Assembly (NCBI GenBank): GCA_007922305.1 | Contig: ML677328.1 | Span: 8,480,620-8,544,619 of the forward strand | Direction of reading: 5' to 3' | Length of the DNA stretch: 64,000 nucleotides | Source: Dermatemys mawii | Taxonomy: Eukaryota; Chordata; Testudines; Dermatemydidae | In this document: positions 35,290 to 45,505 of the stretch, piece by piece | How positions within the stretch are numbered: the first letter of the stretch is position 1 | How the letters are laid out: every line of letters starts with the position of its first letter | The notes under the pieces: model-generated | Told to the model about the DNA's origin: nothing | What the model saw: only the letters and a program-made list of their open reading frames with translations | Databases searched by the model: none | Translations under genes and position numbers: made by a program

Positions 35290-36560
35290 ATTTGAGGTAA
35301 ACAATTGGGATACAGCGGCAGCCAGTCTGGAAAGAAAGTTCCTTCTTGCAGCTTTCTGAAGAGACCAGAGTTCCTAAAGATGCGCGTCATGGACTTTTCC
35401 CGACTATCCCATGTTGATGTCGGTGAAACAGCCTCTGTGATCCACTAGTGCTTGCTACACCACTGAGAAGTAACCTTCCAGTTTATGTACTCTTTGGCAA
35501 GGTGGTCTGGTGCCAAAATACGGAGGTATGTTCTGTCTATCACCCCACCTGAGTTAGGAAACCACATCGCGACAAAGCTATCCACTATGTCCTGCATGTT
35601 TTCCTGAGTCACTAACCTTCTTAGCAGAAGTGAATTGATTGCCCTGGCTACTTGGATCACAGCAGCTCCCACAGTAAATTTACCGACTCCAAACTGATTC
35701 CCGACTGACCGTGTTAAGAAAATGATTGTTAGGAAAATGTAACTTAGAATGTTGTAGTATGATTTTAAAATAACCTTAGACTTATAATCTCACTCCATGT
35801 ATATGTACTATTGACCCCTAGTTTAACATGCATTTTAAACTTGCATTCACCCTGTCACAGATGTGCAGGCGTCATAGTGTCTGAGTACCCCTAAGTGTTT
35901 TGAACCTCCTGTTTACCAGACAGATAAATCAAATAGATTAATACCAACAATGGATGTAATAGCCATTAAGTGTTCCCACCTGTGTAAGTGGATTGAAAGT
36001 CCCCCTCCCTTATCAACACAGGGGTATAAAATATCCTCACACATGTATTGAGTTGAGCCAGTTGTTTGGGTGATCACCCCTTCTGACTCCTTATTGCTTG
36101 CAATAAATCTTGTTTTTCCAGAAGTCTACTGAGTTATGCCTGTCCTTTGAGGTGTATTGGACTGAACTCCAAAGGAAATAAGCAGTTTTTGCAACAACCG
36201 GAAGCAATCTGGCACTGTGAGCTTCCACAGGGCTATTGCTCTGACAGTTGAGGTCCAAGGGGCATGTCTCTTTTTCGTATTTCTGCCCTTCAGAGCTAGG
36301 GAAAGCAATCTGCAAAGTTCCATGAAAGTGGCCTTATGCATTTGAAAGTTATGCTCCTCCTGTGCTTGTTTCCCTGGCCCAGAAGCAGCATTCTACTGTG
36401 TCAACAAGCCTGTCTGCCGCTGCCAGCATGTGGTAATTGCTCTGTTCCACGGCTTCCAGCACAGCTATTTGCATGGCATCACATTCTTCCATACGGCAAC
36501 TCCTGACGAGGCTCTGCAAATACCACGGGACAATGCACAGGGTGTTTGTGATGCTCACAA
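35290..36560 (-). pseudogene. Harbinger DDE transposase, broken and split by an LTR
   Basis: Read on the minus strand from the right: an N-terminal part (36558-36349) with no clear motif, then 'KATFMELCRLLSLALKGR' and 'AIALWKLTVPDCFRLL' (36336-36190). This corresponds to the family's 'TFQELCTLL' and 'AIALWKLATPDSYR' helices. The solo LTR 35712-36196 interrupts at this point. The gene resumes with 'VGAAVIQVARAINSLLLRRL' and 'WFPNSGGVIDRTYLRILAP' (35672-35500), the segment holding the first catalytic aspartate (family form GFPNCGGAIDGTHIPI). Next come 'YINWK' and, in shifted frame with stops, 'FTDINMG' and 'GKVHDA' (about 35425-35370), the region of the second aspartate. Several stops and frameshifts make it inactive. 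Confidence 0.8.
35712..36196 (+). mobile_element. Solo LTR inside the Harbinger transposase gene, 485 bp
   Basis: It begins TGTTAAGAAAATG and ends TTTTTGCAACA, with TGTT/AACA inverted tips. Exact 4-bp duplications ACCG lie at 35708-35711 and 36197-36200. On the plus strand it has TATAAAAT at 36025-36032 and AATAAA at 36102-36107, the expected order for an LTR promoter and polyadenylation site, so the orientation is plus. It shows no similarity I can see to the LTR at 33415, so a different endogenous retrovirus family inserted here. There is no internal viral sequence. It separates two transposase segments that are adjacent in related genes. Confidence 0.85.
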
Positions 36561-36971
36561 CAACTGCATACGGCTAAGCAGGGTCCGTACTTGCTGTGTT
36601 ATGGCATCTGCATGAGCAAGCCATGCTAGGCGCGGAAATGATTATTTGTCATTGCTTTCAGGGGGGCGGAGGGAAGTAGGAACCGAGTGCATCATGGGAG
36701 GCTGACAAAATGTACCACAACACCTTGCAAAAATGTTTTTATCCCATCAGGCATTGGGAGCCTAACCCAGAATTCCGATCGGCAGCAGGAACTGTGGGAT
36801 AGCTGCTCAGAATGCATTGCTCCCTGAGTCAATGCTACCTCTGATAGTGGGGATGCGCTCCGATGACGGAATGTGCATAGTGGGGACATACAGCTTTGAT
36901 TTTGTAAAATCGGAGACTAAAGGTCGACCTCAATGAATTCGACCTAATTTCATAGTGTAGAAAAACCTTTA

Positions 36972-37932
36972 ATTATATCCAACCCCCCCTTGTAAATTTG
37001 AACACCCCATCTACTTTCAATTCCTGGGGAAGAGCAAAGGGAGCTTGGTATCATCTTCTAAATCCTCACCACTTTATTTACACTTATTCTCCCACAACTA
37101 GGTATCTATGCAGAGGATCTGACATATCCTGATTAGAGAGCAGCAGCAGCCAAGACCTATTTATTGCAGTAAATGCAAATATATTCCCCTGCATGATCAA
37201 TTAAATGCCCAATAGATGTTAACATGCATTTTCCATCTGAACTGTCTCACCTTCTGATAGGTGTCCTCTGTGCGAAAATATGTTCTGCCATTGACTGTTT
37301 TGGCATGCTGCCAGAGTGCGCATGGACTTTCTTTGACAGACAGCCTTCAGGGCTTTGGCTCTAAAGCATGTGATTCAAGGTTACCAGGGCTACAGTCTTG
37401 GGGGGGTGAGGTCTCCCACGGTGTTTCTGAAATGGAGAGAATCACTCCCCTTCTCTCTAACCTTCAGGTATCTGACTTTTATACAGTAACTCTCTCTGAC
37501 ATCTTGTCTGACATTTTGATTTTACTGCATCTTTAAGAGTGCTACTGAGACATCAAAATCTACGGAAGGGTCAGAGAAGCAGTTAACAAATTACTGAGAA
37601 CATTGACGCAGATATGTGTGTGCTCACAGTAGTGCTTAGCTTTATATATTAAGAAGAGAGCATAATCTTCAACTTGAAAGAATTGACTTTTCTTTTTATT
37701 AAATATTCTCAGCTTTGGCCAGCTCCTCTTATCTTAAACTCTGGTCTGCTTATACTATGCTCTGTAGTTCAACATGGTGGGGGTCTGGAGCTGTCCTACC
37801 TCATAAAGAGGTCAATGTCAACTAGGGTATGGTTTTCACAGAGATGTGGAGCACATACAACTCCCACTGACTTCAATAAGACTTCTGGGTGCTCAATGGT
37901 TCTGTAAATCAGGACTCTAGTCTTAACAGAGT
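36972..37932. other. Unassigned non-coding DNA
   Basis: No gene is seen. A short old-repeat phrase (cccactgacttcaataag) occurs near 37863. Nothing else was recognised. Confidence 0.45.
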
Positions 37933-38050
37933 GGGCTTGATTCTGGGGTTACTCACACTGGTTTTGTACCAATGTAAATCCACTGATTTCAAAAGAGTCA
38001 CTTCTGACTTTCACCAGTGAGTGGGCTGGGGTGGGCAGAGAATCAAGCTC
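37933..38050. repeat. Old palindromic interspersed element
   Basis: It starts GGGCTTGATTCTGGGGTTAC and ends AGAATCAAGCTC. The ends are inverted copies, and the inside has the 'cacactggttttgta...aatgtaaatcc' wording of a sauropsid palindromic repeat. About 118 bp, diverged, with no clear target duplication. Confidence 0.55.
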
Positions 38051-41000
38051 AGCATTTCTAAGACAGGGGATGTTCTCTATGAAATATGTTACTCTAGTAT
38101 AGTTTGGGGAAGGGCAGAATTTGAGGCCAGTCACACTCCCCGAGCCAATCAAGTAAAATGTACTAGACAGAACAATAAGGAGGAAGCATCAAGTGAGCAA
38201 CAGCAGTGTCAGGAGTTAATGTCAAGCCTCTTGTGAGATGAGGCAGAAGTCCTGGGTATGTTGTGAAGTCAGGCATTGTGGAAACATCCCAGTGGCTGAC
38301 AGATTCTGTATAGTTTCAAAACATGGGTTGGGGAAGGAACAATGTGATTTAGAACATGGAAAAGAATGGACAGAAAACAAAACCTAAAAGAGCAAAGGCG
38401 AGAACCAGATGATGAAAGACAAAGTCCGAGGGGAATGACTTCTTTTGTTAAGGCTTTAATGAATGTTTTAACTTAGAACCTTTTAAAGGCTCTCTCATGA
38501 CTACAGCAAAACTCAACTGTATGGATCCCAACAACATCCTTCAGACACAATATTTTTTTAAAAACTAAAAATAATTTAGTTTGACTCTCTTATTCTTGTA
38601 CTGCATTTGAATATCCTAAGAGGGTTGATAATATGGCAGTGGTAGGGTGCCCCTTGTGAGCCTTGTAAAAAAACAAGTACTCTGTACATCAACATGAGCT
38701 TATTACAAGTTTATTTTGTAACCCTTCCTGAAATATTTTATTTCCCGGTATGCAGATTTATACAAATTATAGAGTGAATTGATAGCCCTGCTTATCATTA
38801 AGGCTGCCTAACCCTGTTCCAGTTGCTTTTGACTTCACCAAACTTTAACTGTTTGGGTTGAAATTTCCCATGCTCTGTATATGCCTCAGGCTGTATTATT
38901 AATTATTATTTATTTAGAAAGTTTCAGCTAAAACAGTTCAGCCATTTTTGAGAATGGGGGAAAATGTCTGCCATTGTTAAAAAAAGATTTTGTTGAGAAG
39001 CTCTAGTGCCTCCATACTTTGAAGCAAGCACTTGAAATTTAGCAGGGAGATCACCCTGGCATCAAGGATGTGCCCTTTCCAATCCTCATGAAAATCCATC
39101 CACACTTGGCCAAGTTATAAGCTACTGAAAACTCTCAGTTTCGTCATGCTCAGTGGAGACTTGCTAGAGTTTGGCAACTAAATTCTCCAGAGATTCTGTC
39201 TAAATTAATCATGTCCCCTCTCTTCCTAGCTCCTTGTGGCCAAATGGACTGCATATGAGCTATGCTCACAGAGTTATACACTCAGTTATACACTCAGATA
39301 TTTCAGTGTAGGCATTATAATGCATACATACAACAGGGTAAATTAAGAGATCACATGGGTACTCTTAATACTAGGATTTCCTAACTTGTGACAGCTGAAC
39401 TGTGCAACTTTTTAATGTAGCTTTTAGGATGTACATATACACAAATGTAATAAAAAACCAAAATATTATATTCCAGGCACAGTAGCTGTGTGTGCATTTT
39501 CTAAGTACTGTCCTCCGATTCTAATATTATCATTTACTACTCGAATTTGCAGACAGAGGTTAAAGAAGTTCTCAGTCTGACATTACGCAACAGTGGTACT
39601 TCACTCCTTTCCCCAAAAATATGAGGGCTGAGACAGCCTGTTTCAATACATTATAAATGCATCCATGCTATCAAATCCTCAGAGGTCTCTGGGGAGATTT
39701 TTGCCCTTTTTTATTTTGGTGGGGTCTGCACACTTTAAGCCTTGCTTGAAGAAGCAAAAAGCCAATGCATTGATTAAAAATGTAAAAGAGATTATGCATT
39801 CAATACACACAAATATATTTATGCCAGTGCCCCTGGGGGCAGAAGGAAGAAATAGGAAGTCATCCACCTTGCCACTAATATCTAACACTACAAAGTAATA
39901 ACATTTTATTGTACATGTAACCCTTCACACACGTATCAAAGATTATGAGATCACATGTCTAGGAACCACCTCTAAAAGTACAAAATAAGAATACAACTTA
40001 TAACTCCTCCAGCTGACACAATGTGATTACATGGATAGAAAATAAGATTCACACACTCTCTACCATCTCCCATGGTAATAGGGAGCACTGCCTATCCATC
40101 CATTCCTTAAGAGCAACTTTGGAGAAAAAATATGAGCATAAAACATATCATTCCATTAATAAAGAGATGTCAGAGTTTGGGAGCAAAATTTTCTCTCTTT
40201 GCCTTTACAATGTCACTTGTCTATGACGAGAAAGACTAAAAATTCATGAATTTTATCACTATCCTAATGAGAGGAGATGAGGATGGAATACGTGTTCTCT
40301 TGGCTAATCTTCTAGCCAGTAGCCACTGTTCCTAATGATAGGTAAGGCTAAAAGAAAAAGAGCTTTGGAAAATATAGTTTCATCTTTTAGTGCAAAGTGA
40401 TGCAACATTTTGCTAAGAGGGATCCCAAGGCTGGAAAAAAGCAATTAGCACACACATTTTGGTAAAGTTTCAGTCTTGTTTTAATTAAAGATGAAATATA
40501 AAGATAAAAAGACTGAGTTTGAACTGGACTAATTTCTCTTCATTTGGTTCATCTGAGTTCAAAATCCTGAAGTTGTGAGGTTTAAACAACCCAAATTTGG
40601 AGCTTGAAACAACCCAAAAATTTAAAATGGAACTCCACTGAAAGTGCCACACTTGAACTGCATTTATGTTGAGACTATGTAAAAACCTTAATAATTTATA
40701 TGCATTGGATTTGAAATAGGGCATAGTCACACGGTTCAGATCCAGGTTCAAATTTTCTCTGAATTCAGGGGTTTGTCAATTGAGAGGTATCATTTGGCTC
40801 ATTATAGACATTTGGATTCTATTACAAAATGTTCCCAAAATGAAGGGTTACTTAGATTTGGGAGTGGGGTGGGGGAACTGTTTTGCTGGAAAGTAATTTA
40901 AAACCTTTTCAAGATAAAATGGATGAGGTTAGAAATCCAACAGAGATGTATAGAAATCCTATTGTCTCCTGTTATTAAGTAGTAACTGCATTATTGTTTT

Positions 41001-41514
41001 GCAGGTAGTGGAGGGTGGGTGAGAGAATCAGAAAAAAACCCATCTGGACTGAATAGTTAATACCACTTGACTGACTAAGTTTGATCAATGGTTCTGCAAA
41101 TCTCCTTGCTGAATCCTAGCATGTTCCTTTCTGATACGAGTATAATTGAATTATATCACTACCTCAGTGAAAAGAAACAGCTGCTTTTTTCTTCTCCCAG
41201 CATATCATACTGCAGATTACAGCCAGAGGAATCCCATCCTCCCCATGCACCTCTTAAATGCAATATTTTTCCTCAATTAATTAACAAATTTGACCACTGT
41301 ATTGGGTCTGATTTATTTAAGGTGCCAGGAAAAAGAGGACACCTAGATCCAAACAGCACTAATGATCAAGCAGGACTCTAAAATAGATCACCACCAAACA
41401 ATCAATGCAAAAGCAAATAATTGTTATGCATATTCCAAAGGCCCTAATGAGGATTAAAACTCTGTCCTGCTATACCCCACAGAAACGTTCACCATGACTC
41501 TGTAGCTGATGTCT
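38051..41514. other. Unassigned non-coding DNA
   Basis: About 3.5 kb without a gene or clear repeat. A tiny 13-bp direct duplication (agttatacactc) lies at about 39271-39297. A 97-codon plus-strand frame at 41088-41381 lacks any domain. Confidence 0.5.
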
Positions 41515-41522
41515 TTAATAGG

Positions 41523-41627
41523 TAGGGTTACCAGATAGTAAATATGACAAAAATGGGACAGGTGACGGGGTAATAGGAGCCTACATAAGAAAAAGTCCAC
41601 AAAAGTGGGACTGCTTTGGTTACCCTA
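41523..41627. mobile_element. hAT-type MITE, 105 bp, with 8-bp target duplication
   Basis: The left end TAGGGTTACCAGATAG and the right end (outward) TAGGGTAACCAAAG are inverted repeats. The flanks are TTAATAGG (41515-41522) and CTAATAGG (41628-41635), matching at 7 of 8. It belongs with the element at 27501 and the damaged one at 29774, sharing 'aaaaatgggacagg' and 'gggactg' in the interior. Confidence 0.8.
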
Positions 41628-41887
41628 CTAATAGGATACTGGTCCAATGGGGCAGGCAGGTCATGTGACAACTCAGAGGCAGCAATTCATATCAGAGTAA
41701 GACACCAGAAACATGAAAAGGACTGGGGCAGAGCTCTCTGTACCCACCTGGCAGAGGAATGGTAGGCGATACCTGCAAGTAGCAGAGACAGGAGCCTTAT
41801 TGGGAAGAGGCTTTAGGAAAACCTAGGTAGCAGGTTCTGGGATGCAGGATGGAACAGTAGTTATGAAAACTTTGTTTGATATGCATA
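41628..41887. other. Short spacer, nothing recognised
   Basis: About 250 bases between the hAT MITE and the solo LTR, with no gene or named repeat. It contains the last copy of the LTR's target duplication, GCATA at 41883-41887. Confidence 0.5.
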
Positions 41888-42693
41888 TGTCATAAGTATA
41901 AAGTAGCCTATAATTACTGTTTACCTGTAAGAGGTTAAGCTAAAGGTAACCTGAAGAGAGGGGGACAAGTGACCAACAGGAACCGGAGATGCTAATCAAC
42001 CTCCAAAGACAAAGAGGGGGTTTAGTTCCCTCTCTGTGTTCACCTCGGCTATGGGATGAATCACACCTATTTCTTTCACTGTAACTATAAGCTTTCTATC
42101 CAGTAACAAGTAAGGTAGTCAGACAGTAAATATATCTTCTTTTTATCACTTGGAAAATTCTCCAGTTGGTGGGAATTTATCTCTGTGTTTCTCTAATACT
42201 GTAAAGCTTCAGCAGGAGGAGAAAATCAGGGAGGGGGTTGTCTTTAACTCTTTATTGATTATTGTAGTGCTGTTCTACTGATTTTCTATAAGGGGATTTA
42301 TTCCTTTCTTTTTGCTTTAATTAAAATCTTTCTTTTAAGAATTTGACTGCTTGTTTTCCATTGTGTAAGGTCCTGGTTTTGGATTGGGCACGTCTCACAG
42401 GATCAGGCAAGGTTTGTTTTTTTTTTTTCTCTCAAGCTTCCCAGGGAAGGAAGAAGTTTGGGGGGTTAGTAGAAAGGGAAAGGAGGGTACCAAACTCCAC
42501 TTTGTCCTAGTTTTTGTGATACTGAGTTTGGTGGTGGCAGTGTACCAGTTCCAGACACAGGAGAAGTTTGTGTTCTGGGGGGAAAAAGATAACCTAAGCT
42601 GGTAAAATAAGCTTGGGGGGTTATTTCTTTTTTTTTTCATGTGAGTCCCCACATCTGTACCCTAGAGTTCAGAGTGGGTAGGCAATCCTGACA
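41888..42693 (+). mobile_element. Solo LTR, 806 bp
   Basis: The element starts TGTCATAAGTATAAAG and ends AGGCAATCCTGACA, with TGTCA/TGACA inverted tips. The flanks are GCATA (41883-41887) and GCGTA (42694-42698), a 5-bp duplication with one change. An A/T-rich stretch with ATTAAA near 42320 could be its polyadenylation signal, suggesting plus orientation. The copy at 9893 lies in the same orientation. A poly-T run is at about 42417-42428. No internal retroviral region remains. Frames of 73-85 codons inside it are chance. The 5-bp duplication differs from the 4-bp duplications of the other LTRs here, so it is likely another family. Confidence 0.8.
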
Positions 42694-42698
42694 GCGTA

Positions 42699-44658
42699 TG
42701 TTAAGCAAAGAAAACCATGAAGAAAGGAACTAAAATTCTGCTGCTATGGGGAACCTAATTCAAAGTACTGGCCCATGAGTTGTCCCACTAGCTTACAAGA
42801 TGCAACAAAAGCATGTAATAATCAATACAGAAAGGAGAGGAAGAAGAAAATAGAAATTGCATCTCACAGTTACATATTGCACATCTTGATAAAATCAATT
42901 AAAACATTATATACATGCACATACATTATATACACGCAAGTACATCTGACTCTATTCAGTTGACCACTTTGTCAGAGCTCAAAGATTATTGCTTCCATAA
43001 AGCACCACATATCAAGCAATTATTTTTCTTTCATAACTCTGCAGCCAGTTTGCTGGACACCAATCTTATTCTCCCCCCACAATCACCACCCTTGGAAAAT
43101 CCTGTATCTTTTACTGACTCTGCCCTCAGTCCCCCTTGCTATAATTTTGCAGAATGTCTCTCTTTGAGAGCAGGTGAGAACTAGAATGCTACTGCAGTAT
43201 AACTATATATTGAAGACCTAGTTCAGATAAATGCAAGATATTCTGGAAAGGACTGGTATTGGTAGATGTGAAAAAAGGCTATTGGTTTAACAAGGTTTAT
43301 TTCCTATTCCATATCCAAATATCCCGTGATGCTGTTTAATGTCTGAAATAACCCTAGGACTTGACCTAATATAAAACTATCTGTGTATTGTCTTAATTTG
43401 CATGTATACTCCTCTGTCCTGTTATTTGATTTTAGAGTAAGAAGCAACACCCTTTATAGCTCCTTAGATCTCAAATACCACACTCCAATTAAATCCCTTC
43501 CTAACTTTAATTCTTTTCTAAGCTACATTAATGTGTTCTTTTAGCTTGCCATACAGTGTCCTGGATCAATTTTCTTGCCTCTGGGTTTGCTTTACTAAGT
43601 ACCAACATAATTCTTAAAAGGTTGTCACCTAGTTTGATTTGGGTAATCCGTGGGAAGGAATTGCTATAATAATTGCATAATCTTATAACAATTTAGGCAT
43701 AAATATTTCTGCTGCTCCGGCTGCTGCTGTGCATTCTAACATTTGGTTGCGTCTTTTTATTATTGTTTCTTCATATTCTACAGACTGTAATAAACGAGGA
43801 GCCTATCATGTCATCAAGATCTCATTCAAAGGCTGCCTCCTGACAATAGCCACTTTAGCGTTCCCTTGGCAGAAGTAGTAAATATCAGTTGCCATTCAGG
43901 AACAGGTGGAATCAAACCAGAATCATTTATCCAAAGTGTCTCTATTTATATTCCTCCTAACAATTTTAGTATACGCACATTTGGTAAACATTTATGGTTA
44001 ATGTAATGTTTCTGTATCTAGCTTTTGTTTTTGTTTTTAAAGAAAACATATGTTGTTAAACTAAATCTCTCCTGGGTTTTTGTTCTGTATTTCTTCTCTC
44101 TTATCCCACTTCAATAACTATCACTTCTTCCTTTCTACAGAATATCTTGGCCTATCTTTTCATATCATTTTAAATGGTATTTTCCTTCAGTGTTTAGGAT
44201 TTTATTTTATTGTTCTTCTCTCTTTCTCTCATACCCTGAATTTACTGTTTTTCCTGTCCAAATTCATCCCACTCCTCCTTCCCACACTCTTCTCATCTAC
44301 CTGCTCTTTCCTTACTCGTCTGTCCAAGAAAACAGGGAACCAAGAAGAACAAAGGGAGCAGTTACTGGGGGATGGTCAGGGAAAGCACTGGGGCAGATCT
44401 CCTTACCTCAACTCAGGACTATCTTTGGGGAGGGTGGAAACCAACCAAAGCTGAACTACTTCCCTATCCAGGGAAGGGAAACACAAGGAGACTTTCTCCT
44501 CGTCCCCCTCCACACACACAGGTGGCCATGGTTAACTTGGCTTCATTGCCACTGGCTCTGGTGCAAAAAGGGAACAGATTGCATCTTAACGAGAGGGTAG
44601 GCAGGGCTAGTAGAGAGCCAACAGGCAGATAAGCTTTCTCGGCGGTACCAGACTCATT
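42699..44658. other. Unassigned non-coding DNA, pyrimidine-rich part at 44080-44330
   Basis: No gene is recognised. The C/T-rich segment 44080-44330 yields overlapping open frames of 124, 136 and 86 codons in different registers, typical of biased composition rather than coding. Confidence 0.5.
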
Positions 44659-44750
44659 CTACTGCTCAGTGCTTAGTTTGTAATGAAAGAGGTGCCAAGG
44701 CTCAAACATTTTTTTTTTTTTTACTTTCATAACTGATGCGGCAAGCCCAC

Positions 44751-44860
44751 AAGTGCTGGGGCTATTAACTGCCGAGCCCAGAAGTGCTGGGGCTATTNNN
44801 NNNNNNNTGGGGCTATTAACTGCCGAGCCCAGAAGTGCTGGGGCTATTAACTGCAAGTCC
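44751..44860. repeat. 31-bp minisatellite with unresolved copy number
   Basis: Units start at 44751, 44782 and 44833, with a broken unit on each side of the gap. The text before the Ns (agtgctggggctatt) and after them (tggggctattaac) belongs to the same unit, so the gap lies inside the array. Confidence 0.8.
44798..44807. other. Assembly gap, ten Ns
   Basis: This is the only ambiguous stretch in the window. It lies within the 31-bp tandem array, and ten is probably a placeholder rather than a measured size. Confidence 0.95.
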
Positions 44861-44887
44861 GGGCACAAATTAAGCACTGATACTGCT

Positions 44888-45384
44888 GACAGCAGAGATG
44901 GTGTGCTCAGGGACCTGAGCACCTCCTTGGTGCTGTCAAGGGGCAGACTGCTGAAAGAATAGATCCAAACAATCCCGATTAAGCTGCCTCTAACCACAAT
45001 TTGTTTACGTCTGTTTCACTTAGCAATCCAGATGGCAGCGTCCAGAGTTCATGGTTTAAGACTAAGGTCAACATTTAAAAACAAGCATACATACCTCTAA
45101 AGTGAAAATCCTAAATAAGTCATTTTTAGGTACTTAAGTGATTAGCCTTATTTTTCAAGCTGCTGAGTATCCATCAGCTCCCAGACCATGGTTTAATAAA
45201 GCACCGTAGCTTGCTTACTTTGGCTTGTCCTGTTACCTAGAGTCAGCAATGTAGACACACAGAACAGGAGAGATTGGCACAAACATGTTACAAACCAAGC
45301 GGCTGGGTCTGATGTTCTTGGTTTGAAACTGGAGTTTCCCTTCTGCTGGGTAGACGGCCTGCCACAGCTGGTGAGCCCCATTTG
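44888..45384. other. Unassigned non-coding DNA
   Basis: No gene or repeat was recognised between the hAT element and the MIR fragment. Confidence 0.45.
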
Positions 45385-45505
45385 ACCAGCACAGACACAG
45401 AGTGGTGAAGTTACTTGCCCTAGGTCACCCAACAGGTACGTGGCAGAGCCATAGACCCCAGTTCCTAGCCCTGCCCCCTCTCTCCTGTACCACTCTGAAG
45501 CCACA
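45385..45505 (-). repeat. MIR-type SINE
   Basis: The words 'cacagagtggtgaagttact', 'tgccctaggtcacccaaca' and 'gtggcagagccatagaccc' follow the reverse complement of MIR ('cacagagaggttaagtaact tgcccaaggtcacacagc ... ggcagagccaggattcgaaccc'). The 163-codon minus-strand frame 45193-45684 crosses this repeat and is not a gene. Confidence 0.7.

Larger units (their letters stand above)
33261..36968. mobile_element. PIF/Harbinger DNA transposon with two nested LTR insertions
   Basis: The left end GGGCTGGTCTACACTA and the right end read outward, AGGTTTTTCTACACTA, align over 16 positions with matching inner CTACACTA. Both flanks are TTA (33258-33260 and 36969-36971). Inside are a plus-strand Myb/SANT-like gene remnant (34691-35216) and a minus-strand transposase remnant (about 35290-36560), the two-gene design of vertebrate Harbinger elements, here convergent. 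Removing the two solo LTRs (1053 and 485 bp) and one copy of each duplication leaves about 2.2 kb. The element is the likely autonomous-type relative of the shorter Harbinger MITEs in this window, but both genes are broken. Confidence 0.85.
44667..44879. mobile_element. hAT-type element with internal tandem array and assembly gap
   Basis: The left end CAGTGCTTAGTTTGT and the right end ACAAATTAAGCACTG are inverted repeats of 15 bp with one mismatch. The flanks are CTACTGCT (44659-44666) and ATACTGCT (44880-44887), an 8-bp duplication matching at 7 of 8. The middle is an array of a 31-bp unit (starting AAGTGCTGGGGCTATTAACT) with ten Ns inside it. There is no coding sequence. The length given includes the placeholder Ns, so the true size is unknown. 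Confidence 0.75.

Noticed and set aside
33415..36196. Possibility that the two LTRs inside the Harbinger element are the two ends of one provirus
   Set aside because: They differ in sequence, length, orientation and target duplication, and the DNA between them is Harbinger, not viral.
44080..44632. Three overlapping plus-strand frames (124, 136, 86 codons)
   Set aside because: They lie in pyrimidine-rich sequence, overlap in all registers and show no family resemblance.
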